64,000 bases of DNA, from positions 14,813,579-14,877,578 of the forward strand of contig OX463816.1 in the NCBI GenBank assembly GCA_949825045.1, given 5' to 3'. Shown here piece after piece: positions 10,817-21,046 of the stretch. Within the stretch, counting starts at the first letter, position 1, and every line of letters begins with the position of its first letter. Both the position numbers and the translations under genes were made by a program. Origin of the DNA: Argyresthia goedartella (Eukaryota; Arthropoda; Insecta; Lepidoptera; Argyresthiidae). The notes under the pieces were generated by a model, which saw nothing but the letters and a program-made list of their open reading frames with translations, ran no database searches and was not told the DNA's origin.

Positions 10817-11236
10817 TAATAGTAGTTTATGTGACTGCTAAATAATGCCTAATTATGTACAGTTACATACACTATTTTATCTACACACATATCATAAGCT
10901 CTCTTTGATGTGTTCAGGAACCGCATGTTTGACCGGCATTGTGGCCCTGCAGTTGTTTAGCTTGTTCTGTAGTACTAACTTCACGCAGGCGGGCGTCGGC
11001 GTTTTAAATTTGAATGTCAGTACCAACTTTACAGACAAACTAGGAGCGGCACGCAGGCGGGCGTCGGCGTTCGAAATTTGAACGTCATAATATGTAAAAA
11101 AAATACACATTATGGTCATAATGTGTAATTTTTCAGATAAGAAATGAGTTTTTACCAAGTAGTTTAACATTATGCTGATGGTAACGTGCGTTTTTTGTAC
11201 GCAGTAAAGAGGGTTTATGATACGTGTGTAGATAAA
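10817..11236. mobile_element. TIR element family H, copy 1 (inside LINE 3' UTR)
   Basis: Inverted ends of about 65 bp: the left begins TTTATCTACACACATATCAT at about 10876 and the right ends with its near complement at 11236, roughly 75-80% matched. The interior has two copies of GGCGGGCGTCGGCGTT and an inner palindrome around ACACATTATGGTCATAATGT. A second copy in reverse orientation at 60058-60544 shares the whole interval from 10817. Non-coding; superfamily unknown. Confidence 0.75.
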
Positions 11237-11382
11237 TTAACAAATTATATTAAATTAAGAACTTGTATGTTATACCACAATAATATGCAAATAAACGAAT
11301 CTGAATCTGAATCTGAATAATAATCCTACAAGAAGGACCGAGACAGTATGGTGCCGTAATCTCTAAGGGGCATTTTACATCT

Positions 11383-11858
11383 TGTAGGTAACTTACATAT
11401 AAATATATAAATACACACATTTATTTATGACACACAAAACTACATACACACATAATATTTCATAATTCACAAGCAAAGCCGGGCGATATCCGTAGTATGC
11501 GGCGGGCCGTATGTTTCACAACTCGCAGCGCCTGTATACTTACATAGCTAGATGTACACGCTGCGCTCGAGTGCCGAGTCCTCGATCGGCCGACCGGCGA
11601 CGCCCGCCGCCAGTCGCAAATTATCAGAGCCACGCGAAGCCCGCGTCGCTCGCTGTACTACCGCGCACTATCGCGTCTTTGTTTCGTATATGTTTTACGC
11701 ATTTCTTCTACTATTCCTGTGCTATCTCTCCTTCTATAAACTGCTTGTGCTAGCTGTATATAAACTGTGGTGCTTGTGAATACAAACGTATCTGCTTGTT
11801 TGCTATTTCGTTGTTTTCTTACAACAACTCTTCACACCATCTACAACATATCGCTAAA
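11383..11858 (+). repeat. 5' LTR (476 bp)
   Basis: Starts TGTAGGTAACTTACAT and ends TATCGCTAAA, matching 15924-17114 after removal of the nested insertion. It lacks a 35-bp segment that the 3' LTR has after TTTTACGCATTT. Ends are TG...AA, not the usual TG...CA; the 4-bp duplication ATCT supports this boundary. Confidence 0.9.
11757..11764 (+). promoter_or_regulatory. TATA box of the 5' LTR
   Basis: TATATAAA about 95 bp before the LTR end, present at the same place in the 3' LTR. It probably drives the genomic transcript by RNA polymerase II; the start would lie some 25-30 bp downstream (inference). Confidence 0.6.
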
Positions 11859-11859
11859 C

Positions 11860-11873
11860 TGGTGACCCCGACG
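11860..11873 (+). promoter_or_regulatory. primer-binding site
   Basis: TGGTGACCCCGACG begins one base after the 5' LTR end. TGG is expected opposite a tRNA CCA end. I did not assign the primer tRNA. Confidence 0.65.
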
Positions 11874-11893
11874 AACACAAAACGAAGGCAGGA

Positions 11894-12775
11894 ATGTCAG
11901 ACACGAAAGCAAATGTAACCGTACGTACAAAAAAGCCCGATAAAATGGTCGACTCCGAATTTGTGGACGCAGCGACCGCGCCCATAGCGCCAACGCCTAC
12001 ACCGCCCGTGCATATGCGAATACCTCCATTCTGGCCGGAAAAACCAGCAATTTGGTTCGCTCAGGTGGAGGGACAGTTTGCAATAATGCGGATTACCGAA
12101 GATGCAACAAAATTTTATCATGTACTGGCGACACTCGACAGACAATATGCAGCAGAGGTGGAGGACATACTGACCGGTCCGGCTGACTACGTCCGCCTCA
12201 AGTCAGAACTTATCAAGCGATTATCTGTCTCACGCGAAAACAAGGTGAAACAATTGATCATGCATGAACAGTTAGGAAACAGGAAACCATCGCAATTTTT
12301 GCGGCACCTGCAACACCTCGCCGGACCAGCCATTCCTGAGGACTTCTTGCGGACGATATGGACGAGCCGTTTGCCCGCGGGAATGCAGCCTATCGTCGCG
12401 TCGCAACCATCGTTGTCATTGGATGACCTCGCCGAACTTGCCGATCGTATAAATGATATTGCGACGCCGTCACAGCAAGTAGCCGCCGTATCACCGCCGT
12501 CATCAGCGATCGACCAACTGACGCGCCAAATGACCGAATTGGCGAAACAAGTAAGCGCTCTCTCAACCCAAGTTAACGCAAGGCAGTCCCGTCATCGTGA
12601 GCGACACCAAAGGCATCGGTCACGTAGCCAGTCATCGTCGCGCACCCGATCGCAATCAAACTATCGGCGTTTCCCAGTATGCTGGTATCATCACAAACAC
12701 GTGGCAAAAGCGAGTAACTGCGTGAAACCCTGTGACTTCAACTCCAAGTCGGGAAACAATCCAGGCAGTCAGTGA
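11894..12775 (+). CDS. gag: gag polyprotein of the Ty3/gypsy element
   Basis: 293-residue structural protein expected to assemble cytoplasmic particles that package the element RNA. The first ATG after the primer site at 11894 is used. Residues about 1-40 are a low-complexity leader. About 45-190 form a capsid-like domain typical of insect gypsy gags, starting around [16 protein letters not shown] and including [11 protein letters not shown] Gln/Ser-rich segment and an Arg/Ser-rich basic tract follow at about 235-262, suited to RNA binding. The C terminus has a C-x2-H...C-x3-C arrangement around CWYHHKH and NCVKPC, a variant zinc knuckle, not a classic CCHC. The TGA at 12773-12775 overlaps the pol ATG. 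No internal stop or frameshift is present. Confidence 0.9.
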   Translation: MSDTKANVTVRTKKPDKMVDSEFVDAATAPIAPTPTPPVHMRIPPFWPEKPAIWFAQVEGQFAIMRITEDATKFYHVLATLDRQYAAEVEDILTGPADYVRLKSELIKRLSVSRENKVKQLIMHEQLGNRKPSQFLRHLQHLAGPAIPEDFLRTIWTSRLPAGMQPIVASQPSLSLDDLAELADRINDIATPSQQVAAVSPPSSAIDQLTRQMTELAKQVSALSTQVNARQSRHRERHQRHRSRSQSSSRTRSQSNYRRFPVCWYHHKHVAKASNCVKPCDFNSKSGNNPGSQ

Positions 12776-15700
12776 TGGCGACCGATGACTGCCAGAACTC
12801 CACCGGCCGCCTCTTCGTCATGGATCGTGCAACAAAAAGAAACTTTCTAATAGACACCGGAAGTGATGTTTGTGTATATCCTGTTGCCGCGCTCAATGAA
12901 CTTAGAAATAGAACCGATTATCAACTTAGCGCCGCCAATGGTTCGGCTATCGACACATATGGCTATACTCAGTTAAATTTGAACTTAGGTTTACGCCGTA
13001 ATTATCCTTGGCGATTTGTGGTTGCCGACGTCACGAAACCGATCATTGGCGTAGATTTTTTGTCATTTTACCAACTTATCGTTGACGTAGGCAATCAAAA
13101 ACTCGTCGATAGCCTAACCAATGTCAGTGCAATTACTACTGTAGCCACACCTGATTGTCTTGTATCTAGCGTGAAAATTTCGACTGGTGGCAATAGTAGG
13201 TATCATGAAATTTTATCTGATTTTCCGGAAATAACACGACCCGCTGGTATTCCGGATATCGTCAAACACAATACTACACAACACATACGAACAACACCAG
13301 GTCATCCAGTATCATGCTCACCTCGCCGTTTAGCTCCCGACAAACTTAAAATAGCCAAACACGAGTTTGACGCTATGCTAGCTAACGGCATAGCACGTCC
13401 GTCAGACAGTCAGTGGGCATCACCCCTACACCTTGCAGCGAAAAGGGACAACGGGTGGCGCCCTTGCGGTGACTATAGGTTATTAAACGCTAGGACAATA
13501 CCAGACCAATATCCGATTCGCCATATACACGATTTTTTACACTCCCTTGCAGGATGTAAGTACTTTTCTGTGGTAGATTTGGTGAAAGCCTATCATTTCA
13601 TCCCAGTGGCAAATGACGATATCCCAAAGACCGCAATAACCACCCCATTCGGTTTATTCGAATTTCCCTATATGACTTTCGGGTTACGAAACGCGGGAGC
13701 AACATTCCAACGATTTGTCGACGAGATGACCCGAGGCTTCGAATTTTGCTACCCATACTTGGACGACTTTCTGATATTTAGTAAAACCCAGGCCGAGCAC
13801 GAAGATCACTTGCGTCAACTATTTACTCGTATGAGAAATTATGGCGTACTCGTCAACACAAAAAAGTGTGTCTTCGGAGTCTCCGAGGTCACATTTCTCG
13901 GTTACCAAATATCAGAAGCTGGCACAAAACCTTTAGAGAGCAAAGTAGAAGCTATCTCCAAATTCCCTTTGCCCAAAACAGTCAGAGAGCTTAGAAGATT
14001 TCTGGGCATGGTAAATTTTTACAGGCGATTTATGCCCAATGCTGCCCAGATACAAGCGCCTCTAAATGCCTTACTGACTGGATCAGTAAAAGCCTCTCAT
14101 CCTGTCAACATCACGGGACAGTCCCTCGAAGCTTTTGAAGCTTGCAAGAAAAACCTTTGCGACGCAGCTCTTTTGTCACATCCTGATACGCATGCTAAGT
14201 TAGGACTTGTCACTGACGCCTCTGACACGGCGATAGGTGGGGTCCTCCAGCAACAAAAAAACGGACATTGGCAACCATTAGCGTTTTTCTCACGAAAGTT
14301 GAGCCCGTCGCAATCGAAATACTCTCCGTACGATCGTGAGCTCCTTGCCATATACGAGAGCATAAAATATTTTCGCCATATGCTTGAGGCCACTGATTTC
14401 ACTATCTTTACTGACCACAAGCCACTTTGTTACGCTTTTCACGAGCGCAAAAGTAACTGCTCACCTCGTCAGTACAGGCACTTAGATTTTATTTCGCAGT
14501 TTACAACGGACGTGCGTCACATTTCGGGAAAAGACAATGTCGTTGCCGATACGCTTTCCCGTATTTGTGAACTGCAGAAACCAGTCGATTTAGAAATCAT
14601 GGCCAAGCTACAAGCCACTGATCCTGATCTAGCTGAGCATCTCCAAGGCGATAGTGCACTCCGTCTTACAAAGATGTTGGTACCTGGGAGTAGTACCGAA
14701 ATGTACTGTGATGTCAGTACATCAACCCCCAGACCTTTCGTCCCCATGGAACTGCGTCGGCAGGTATTTAACTGCCTTCACTCACTCAGCCATCCAGGAG
14801 CTAACGCAACAGCCAAGCTCGTCGCACAACGCTTCGCTTGGCCACTGATGCGTAAAAACTGTCGCGAATGGTCTAAGGCATGTTTGGCGTGCCAGCGCTC
14901 GAAGGTAAATAGACACGTAACATCACCTATTGGTACCCTAAATTTGCCTTCAGCGCGTTTCAAACATGTACACCTAGACCTCATCGGACCATTACCTCCA
15001 GATGGTGAATATCGGTACTGTCTTACACTTGTCGATCGCTTCACGCGATGGCCAGAAGTGGTACCAATCACCGATATCACTGCTGAAACAGTGGCCAAAG
15101 CTTTCATTTCTTGCTGGGTGTCTCGCTATGGTTGTCCCATAGAGGTCGTAACCGACCGCGGACGACAGTTCAATTCAGCGCTATTTCAGCAGCTGTCCAG
15201 ATCGATTGGGTTCGATCATCGGAAGACAACGGCGTATCACCCGCAATGTAACGGCTTAGTGGAGCGTTTCCATCGGCAGCTGAAGGCAGCCATAACCTGT
15301 CACGCAGACGCGAAATGGACCGAGACGTTGCCATTAGTACTCCTCGGTATCAGGAGTGCCATTAAAGAAGACCTTCAAACTTCGTCGGCCGAGCTCGTCT
15401 ATGGCGAGCCACTTCGCCTACCCGGCGAATTTTTCGGCGACAATTTTTCTTGGTACACAACAGATATAACGGATTTTTCAGCCCGCTTGAAGTCTTTCGC
15501 AGAAACCGTACGTCCAGTACCAACACAGCATCACTCGGCACACAAAACCTTCGTTTACAAAGATCTCGCCACATGTAGCCACGTATTCCTACGGGAAGAC
15601 ATGCTACGTGGCTCACTTCAGCCTGCATACACAGGGCCACACGAAGTGTTAAAACGAGGTGCCAAATATTTTACTATACGCCTAAAAGGGAAAGACAATA

Positions 15701-15900
15701 CAGTAAGCGTAGACCGCCTTAAACCAGCCTACATACTGTCTGATGACGTATCCCCATCAAATCCTGATATCATTTCAACATACACTCAACAGTCACAGTC
15801 ACGGGATCCGCCTAACATCCCTGACGTCCCCGACACTCCCGTCATACGAACAACTCGTTCAGGAAGGAAAGTACATTTTCCTGACTACTATCGCCCGTAG
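12775..15900 (+). CDS. pol: pol polyprotein: protease-RT-RNase H-integrase
   Basis: About 1041 residues from ATG at 12775, which overlaps the gag stop as TGATG. Domains in order: aspartic protease with DTG at residues 27-29 (12853); reverse transcriptase with YLDD at 328-331 (13756); RNase H with TDAS (D at 481) and TDHK (D at 547); integrase with an HHCC zinc region near 669-705 (SLSHPGANA, then ACLACQRS) and DDE residues D735 (HLDLIG), D794 (VTDRG) and E830 (GLVERFH), the last two spaced D35E. A GPY/F-like module (TGPHEV) lies near the end. All catalytic residues I checked are present and no stop interrupts the frame. Expression by reinitiation or by -1 frameshift are both possible from this overlap. 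Confidence 0.95.
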   Translation: MATDDCQNSTGRLFVMDRATKRNFLIDTGSDVCVYPVAALNELRNRTDYQLSAANGSAIDTYGYTQLNLNLGLRRNYPWRFVVADVTKPIIGVDFLSFYQLIVDVGNQKLVDSLTNVSAITTVATPDCLVSSVKISTGGNSRYHEILSDFPEITRPAGIPDIVKHNTTQHIRTTPGHPVSCSPRRLAPDKLKIAKHEFDAMLANGIARPSDSQWASPLHLAAKRDNGWRPCGDYRLLNARTIPDQYPIRHIHDFLHSLAGCKYFSVVDLVKAYHFIPVANDDIPKTAITTPFGLFEFPYMTFGLRNAGATFQRFVDEMTRGFEFCYPYLDDFLIFSKTQAEHEDHLRQLFTRMRNYGVLVNTKKCVFGVSEVTFLGYQISEAGTKPLESKVEAISKFPLPKTVRELRRFLGMVNFYRRFMPNAAQIQAPLNALLTGSVKASHPVNITGQSLEAFEACKKNLCDAALLSHPDTHAKLGLVTDASDTAIGGVLQQQKNGHWQPLAFFSRKLSPSQSKYSPYDRELLAIYESIKYFRHMLEATDFTIFTDHKPLCYAFHERKSNCSPRQYRHLDFISQFTTDVRHISGKDNVVADTLSRICELQKPVDLEIMAKLQATDPDLAEHLQGDSALRLTKMLVPGSSTEMYCDVSTSTPRPFVPMELRRQVFNCLHSLSHPGANATAKLVAQRFAWPLMRKNCREWSKACLACQRSKVNRHVTSPIGTLNLPSARFKHVHLDLIGPLPPDGEYRYCLTLVDRFTRWPEVVPITDITAETVAKAFISCWVSRYGCPIEVVTDRGRQFNSALFQQLSRSIGFDHRKTTAYHPQCNGLVERFHRQLKAAITCHADAKWTETLPLVLLGIRSAIKEDLQTSSAELVYGEPLRLPGEFFGDNFSWYTTDITDFSARLKSFAETVRPVPTQHHSAHKTFVYKDLATCSHVFLREDMLRGSLQPAYTGPHEVLKRGAKYFTIRLKGKDNTVSVDRLKPAYILSDDVSPSNPDIISTYTQQSQSRDPPNIPDVPDTPVIRTTRSGRKVHFPDYYRP

Positions 15901-15912
15901 ACACGGTCTCTC

Positions 15913-15923
15913 GAGGGGAGTGA
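15913..15923 (+). promoter_or_regulatory. polypurine tract
   Basis: GAGGGGAGTGA directly abuts the 3' LTR start, as expected for the plus-strand primer. It has one T, so it is slightly imperfect. Confidence 0.65.
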
Positions 15924-16156
15924 TGTAGGTAACTTACATATAAATATATAAATACACACATTTATTTATGACACACAAAACTACATACACACATAATATT
16001 TCATAATTCACAAGCAAAGCCGGGCGATATCCGTAGTAAGCGGCGGGCCGTATGTTTCACAACTCGCAGCGCCTGTATACTTACATAGCTAGATGTACAC
16101 GCTGCGCTCGAGTGCCGAGTCCTCGATCGGCCGACCGGCGACGCCCGCCGCCAGTC

Positions 16157-16828
16157 CACAGAGCAATATAAGTAGTAATATGAAATAGAGTGCCCTCTCC
16201 CGGGACTTTTATGCATGACAAGGTTGAAGCGCCATCTCGTTTTTAAAGTAAAAACGATTTTATATATCCATACGTATAGATAGGTATGTATCCATATCTC
16301 GTTACCTACCTAGGTATTTTCCAGTACTACGCGACCATTACAATTAGGCGCACCTTGCAGTACGTATAGTACTGCAAGGTGCGCCTAATTGTAATGGTCG
16401 CGTAGTATAGTTATTTTGTGTTATTTTGTTGCACAATTAACATAATAATCACATTGTTGCAACCAAAAACAACACAAAATAGCTCATTACTGTGTGTGAC
16501 TTGTGATTATTTTCAAGTGTCAGGATATTGTTGCCAGCAAAAATAATAAAGTGTATTTTGGGGTTACCATATGAAAAAATATATACTGCCTTTTGCCCAA
16601 ACCACGATTTTAAACCACCTCGGCCCCCCTGGAAATATTTATTGTTCATAATTATATGTAAATAAATATATCCGCGCTTCTTTACAACACCACAATCTTA
16701 AAATAATTATTTAAATTTCTGTACAGAGGCATCTGTTGACTAGAGAAAGAAACTGGCTTTTACTTTAACTAACAGATGGCGCCTCTTTCTTTTTATATTT
16801 CCCTTTCTGAAGGACTGTCCCCCCTCTG
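16157..16828. mobile_element. 672-bp DNA element in the 3' LTR (8-bp TSD, hAT-like size)
   Basis: The 8-bp target duplication CGCCAGTC points to a hAT-type or other 8-bp-TSD element. The tips are CACAGAG on the left and CCCCCCTCTG on the right, only loosely inverted. A better inverted match lies inward: GCGCCATCT with AAAGTAAAA on the left (about 16229-16255) and its complement near 16758-16787. No transposase frame. It carries the perfect hairpin at 16325-16407. It must be younger than the retrotransposon. Confidence 0.75.
16325..16407. repeat. perfect 39-bp inverted repeat with 5-nt loop
   Basis: Arm 16325-16363 is exactly complementary to 16369-16407, with loop GTATA. The base just outside each arm does not pair, so the ends are sharp. 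The outer arm reads TACTACGCGACCATTACAAT. Confidence 0.97.
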
Positions 16829-17114
16829 CGCCAGTCGCAAATTATCAGAGCCACGCGAAGCCCGCGTCGCTCGCTGTACTACCGCGCACTATCGCGTCTT
16901 TGTTTCGTATATGTTTTACGCATTTTAACTTCTGTTTGTATCGTTGCTTCGATCTTTCTTCCTCTACTATTCCTGTGCTATCTCTCCTTCTATAAACTGT
17001 TTGTGCTAGCTGTATATAAACTGTGGTGCTTGTGAATACAAACGTATCTGCTTGTTTGCTATTTCGTTGTTTTCTTACAACAACTCTTCACACCATCTAC
17101 AACATATCGCTAAA

Positions 17115-17658
17115 ATCTTGTCATGGAAATGATCATATCTATGATGCTGTCATATATATAGCTATCAGCTATATCATAGTTCTATCTATCTCACCTTTAC
17201 GAGTTACTTATTATATGTGATCATTTAAATGACAGTGTAATAGGCCCCTGTGTTTCAGATACTAATACCAAATAATAATAATTAAATATAGAATGGGTAT
17301 CTACAAATGTATGTATAATTAAGTGCTATAACATACCACAGTAGCCAAAACGCCAAGCTAACCAACAAGCGCAAGTGTCGGGGTCTCCTCGCCACAGGCG
17401 AAAGGCGAAGGCTAACTACTTCGCGCTACAATCTCTTTGAGGAACTCTGCGAGCAAACTTAGTTGGCTTGCCTTCCGACTCGCAAAGTGTACGTGCAGCA
17501 TAATTGAATCCTCATTCACTTACTGCGTGCTCTTCTTCAACGCTTAAGAGATTGCAATTTCGATTTTTAATCTGCAAATTTGTTTGTTAATTTCGATTTT
17601 TAGAAAACAATCAAAAAATGCCACACGCTTTTTCCATTAGAGGTGACAGGGGCACAGC
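17115..17658. other. retrotransposon flank, no gene seen
   Basis: AT-rich sequence after the ATCT duplication. 17345-17545 has GC-richer repeat-like sequence without a recognisable family. Confidence 0.4.
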
Positions 17659-17865
17659 TTCAACCACGATTCACGGTTGTGGCTCTGCCTACCATGCGAG
17701 AGGGCCCAGGTTCGATCCCCGGCTGGGGACACCGAAGAAAAGAAGACCGCAGGTCATGGATGTTTATGAGTGTGACGTCGCTGTTTCTGGTTCCCACCAC
17801 ACAAGGTATCCTATTGTGGGGCCAGAAGCAATGTAAGTGCCTACATGTAAATGTGCGATTGTTTG
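17659..17865 (+). mobile_element. SINE family A, copy 2
   Basis: The B-box-like region reads AGGTTCGATCCCCGGCTGGG. The body has GGATGTTTATGAGTGTGACG and ATTGTGGGGCCAGAAGCAAT. The A box is partly lost. Full length of the body is otherwise retained. Confidence 0.85.
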
Positions 17866-18435
17866 TTTTTGTTTTATTCGTTGTTTGAATCTGTCTAAAC
17901 GTGATTACAACTGTGCCCTGCCAGCCCGAATGGGAAATGGCGTGACATAATGTTTGTAAACTCTGTATAAATCGCCCGATTGAATTTTGAAAGTAATTTG
18001 ATTCGAGCTCGGAAACATTTCTGTTTCAACCCACTTCGGGTAACGTTCGTTTGAATCGAATTACTCCTGCCTGTCCACAGCATACATCGCTTCTCGAATG
18101 TACTGCCGGACCTACAGATTCATACGGCGAATTCGTATTTCATAAATTTCACATGAAAATTCACATATAAGCTTATTGAAAAGACCTTTACAAAGGCAAG
18201 CTTATCTCTTATATAAATCAGTGTTTTTACTAAACTACTAATATATAATTCTGGATATTTATAAAGAAGAACATTAATACCGTATATATAATACATATTA
18301 TAAATAAACAATTCTACATATTTAATTAGTAAATTAAAAGTTGTATGCAAGCTATGCTTGGTATGATATTCACAAATGACATAGTTTTGAATTCAATGTA
18401 TTATATATTTTAAGTATATTTAATATCATACCATA

Positions 18436-18486
18436 GCGACACGCCTTTTCCTATGCGGGCCACACCGTATGGGAAAAGGCGTGACG
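18436..18486. repeat. imperfect hairpin with dispersed GTATGGGAAA box
   Basis: GCGACACGCCTTTTCCTATG pairs with CGTATGGGAAAAGGCGTGAC, with a few mismatches and a short loop. The right arm resembles single boxes near 4344, 8890, 17930 and 19212. Flanking 17870-18600 has no gene I can support. Confidence 0.6.
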
Positions 18487-18609
18487 CACTAGAGGCACAA
18501 TTTGCCTATTGTGAGCCAGTTATTCAATACTCCATTTTTCGTGACAGGGGTCTAGCGCATCGCAGCAGCTAGGGAGTAATGAAGGTTTCCTCACAATGTT
18601 TTCCATCAC

Positions 18610-18830
18610 CATGACATGTGCTTAGTCATGAACGACTCCTTCAGGTTATCGTTGTGGGCAAGGCAGAGGGGAAAAGACGCGCTGGCAGAGTCATGGCTCC
18701 GCAACATCACGGAATGAACGGGAGGGGCCAGCGAAGAACAGCTCATGCGCTTGGCAAAGAACAGAGTGGAGATGTAGAGCTGAACACTAACCTCCAGTAG
18801 TAGAGAGGCACTACAGGAAGAAGAAGCTTG
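18610..18830 (+). pseudogene. C-terminal fragment of a LINE polyprotein
   Basis: Two overlapping frames preserve a recognisable LINE tail. The first reads VVGKAEGKRRAGR; after a one-base shift the second reads SWLRNITE, then RLAKNRVE. In related LINEs these are joined as a GKxEGkRxxGR...SWLRNI...A.dR.xW tail (family memory). The frame break and nearby stops make it dead. The rest of the element is missing. Confidence 0.65.
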
Positions 18831-18834
18831 TTGC

Positions 18835-19636
18835 AAATTAAACACTCTCAATCACTAACCAATTAAGTCAAGGCTCATTGTATTGGTACAGTCTAAAACT
18901 ATTATTAAATCTACTAAAATGTTGGTCAAACCTGTAGGACATAAAAGGTTTAATAAAATACTCATAATACCTGTAGGTACATTACGGCACACGCCGAAAT
19001 AACAGCTAATTCAAGCTTGTCGTGACTTAATCAACTAAAGCGTTATTAAATTAAGTGACATGTTCATATGTGACACAAACTAGATTACAATTTGGAATGT
19101 CATCCACTCTGCGTTCGTGATGCCATAGATATAAATAAAAATAGAGGGGATTACTTGGCAAAGAAGAAAAAATAATAAAAAATGCGGTGCAAATGCGAAA
19201 CGTGAGCTCAACTGTGCGTATGGGAAATAACGTGACGCCATGTTTGTTTTTGTTTGGTAGGCATCATACACAAAACGTCCTGTAGGAAGACAAAGTCGCG
19301 GTTCATCTATCTATATAACTAATCTAATATCTAATATACGAAAAATCAATCAAGTGCTGGTCAGACTCGTACGAAAAAAAAGTTAAGCACTAAAATTAAT
19401 AAAACAAAAAGAAAATAATATATCCGAACGTGGTTTCGAGCTCAGAAAATCAAAAATCGCGTAATCTACGGTCATATTTGAATCATGGTATGATTTATTA
19501 TATCGCGGGGGGTGTTAACTAAAACACGGTCTCTTGTAACCTCATTTCATTTATGAAATCTCGTGTAGTTCATTGTTTGTTGCTGTAGTGGCCTATTATT
19601 ACTGTTCATCAGATACAGCCCGCTGACGCATGGATG
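18835..19636. other. no gene seen
   Basis: AT-rich sequence. A box GTATGGGAAATAACGTGACG at about 19215 belongs to the dispersed motif noted at 18436-18486. Confidence 0.4.
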
Positions 19637-19801
19637 CACAGTGGTCTTAAAATCGGCCTCCATATTCATAGGAACTTAATGTACGGAATTTAAAAATAAA
19701 ACAATGGAATGTCTAATACGAATACAAACACCTCCCTTTACCCTTTACCTCCCTGACATTATGTTCCTATGAGTATCCAGGCCGATTATCAGACCACAGT
19801 G
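19637..19801. mobile_element. 165-bp MITE with about 45-bp TIRs
   Basis: The left end reads CACAGTGGTCTTAAAATCGG and the right end is its near complement, ending GACCACAGTG. The match extends inward through CATAGGAACWTAATGT. The CACAGTGGTC-type tip is compatible with hAT-derived MITEs, but no 8-bp duplication is clear. The GACAGACAGACGGAGAGGCG stretch just outside is a simple-sequence block. Confidence 0.75.
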
Positions 19802-20094
19802 TAACGGACAGACAGACGGAGAGGCGGACAGCGGAGGCTTATTACTTCGAAAGGTCGGTAGCTAACTGGTCCCGTTAAGCTAACTACCTTTCTAAGACTC
19901 CGACAGATCGGAAATGCTTGATTCAACAATGCAAAGTTTGCCTAATACAACATGCAGGGATAGCTAGGTTGTAAATGAATTGAGAAATCAAATAGAAATA
20001 CTACTGATAGAGTAAGACAGCGCACACCCAGAAATTAATAGCTTGAATGATGAATGAATGAGTAAGAAGATATATTTACAAACTACACCAAAAC

Positions 20095-21046
20095 ATGAAT
20101 AGCACACCACGAAATAGCTCAAGAACATCACAAAATATTTCAAGCAAAAGTAACCTGAAGCCCAAATTATTCGGAAAAAGCAGCACACCTACTAGCACAG
20201 TCAATGCCGCAAAAAACGAGTCACCAAACAAGGAAAGAGAAGAAACATCAACTTTCAATACAGAAACGGCAAAGACACAGACAGAATTAATAAAGAAAAA
20301 CTCAGAAAGCTAGAGCCGCTCTCAAGAAACTCAAGCCTCACTAGCAAATAGATGCACAGGATGTAACGAAAACGATGTGAGAGAAAAGAAAAGAATCATT
20401 TACATCTTCGGTGGCAAGCAATGTGCAGGCCTTGCAGTGAGACTAACTGAATCTAGACAAGGTAGCAACTATAGAAAATATAATAACACTTCCACTGTAA
20501 AGTCCGGAGCAACAACTGCAAAAATTTGCAACTCAATTTATAGCAGCAAAAACATAAAATGGCAAGATTGTTCTATCGGTAGGAGAACATGACACAAACC
20601 CGATGATGGTGATAATAGATCTCATTGCGGCATTGAAATGTTTAAAAATAGCCAAGTGTTAGTGTAAGGAATACATAAGAGTGATAACCTAAATTAAATT
20701 AAATTGAAAAATACGCTAAAACTAATTTGTCAAAGTTTCCAGAAATGTGAATTTATAAATGCTTAAACTTAATAATGCAATGCAATGCATAATACCTCTA
20801 TATCAATCAAAAATACTATATCAATACTGTAATGGACCAAGGAAAATATGAAGAACTCATAAAACTTAAATTACCTAACAGGAAGCTGAATTACTGCAAC
20901 ACAAACAAATCAAAACCCAAGAGTCTCCAACAAGTAAACCAAAACAATATAGGTAAAAAATGCACAATACCGTATTATTGCACTAGTAGAAATATAACAA
21001 ATTTTATTTTATTAGGAGAACAAACAGTTTTACACACTCTATAAAT
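20095..21046 (+). pseudogene. LINE ORF1-like relic with esterase-type motif
   Basis: Pieces of one protein in shifting frames. A Ser/Asn/Lys-rich start lies at 20095-20313 (KPKLFGKSSTPTSTVNA). At 20377-20592 comes IIYIFGGKQCAGLAVRL, and in another frame VLSVGEHDTNPMMVIIDLI at about 20570-20630. A C-terminal piece lies at 20832-21044 (ending GKKCTIPYYC). The GGKQ/GE.DTNP layout resembles the SGNH-esterase-like ORF1 of CR1/Jockey-type LINEs (memory). Several stops and frameshifts mean it is not functional. It probably belongs with the RT and 3'-end pieces downstream. Confidence 0.55.

Larger units (their letters stand above)
9326..11320 (+). mobile_element. decayed Jockey-like LINE, 5'-truncated
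   Basis: Non-LTR retrotransposon remnant. The RT-encoding part is at 9395-10420 and a 3' UTR follows. The 3' UTR contains CTCATGGCTGCTGCAGCA and TTAAAAAGTAATATCGCAG, also found at 21736-21985. It is interrupted at 10817-11236 by a TIR element and ends with AATAAA-like sequence plus a GAATCT tandem tail near 11297-11318. It sits directly behind SINE B copy 1. Confidence 0.8.
15924..17114 (+). repeat. 3' LTR, split by a nested insertion
   Basis: Left part 15924-16156 and right part 16837-17114 are together the counterpart of the 5' LTR. Net LTR length without insertion and duplication is 511 bp. The insertion at 16157-16828 is flanked by the 8-bp duplication CGCCAGTC (16149-16156 and 16829-16836). 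Confidence 0.92.
11379..17118 (+). mobile_element. complete Ty3/gypsy-type LTR retrotransposon
   Basis: Order: TSD ATCT (11379-11382), 5' LTR, primer site, gag, pol (PR-RT-RH-IN), purine tract, 3' LTR, TSD ATCT (17115-17118). There is no env-like ORF; only 23 bp separate the pol stop from the 3' LTR. Both frames are open. The LTRs differ at only a few bases plus two indels: a 35-bp stretch absent from the 5' LTR and a 680-bp nested insertion (with duplication) in the 3' LTR. That implies recent insertion. IN-domain order after RT/RH and YLDD place it in the Ty3/gypsy group; the gag and zinc-knuckle style suggest an insect lineage related to Mag/mdg3, unresolved without a tree. Confidence 0.95.

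Noticed and set aside
10892..11170. 92-codon minus ORF in element H as a protein
   Set aside because: The same frame in copy 2 (60023-60388) follows from the shared non-coding repeat; composition mirrors its GC-rich tandem blocks.
14097..15640. minus-strand ORFs opposite pol
   Set aside because: Shadow frames of the long pol ORF.
15901..15923. env-like gene downstream of pol
   Set aside because: Only 23 bp lie between the pol stop and the 3' LTR.
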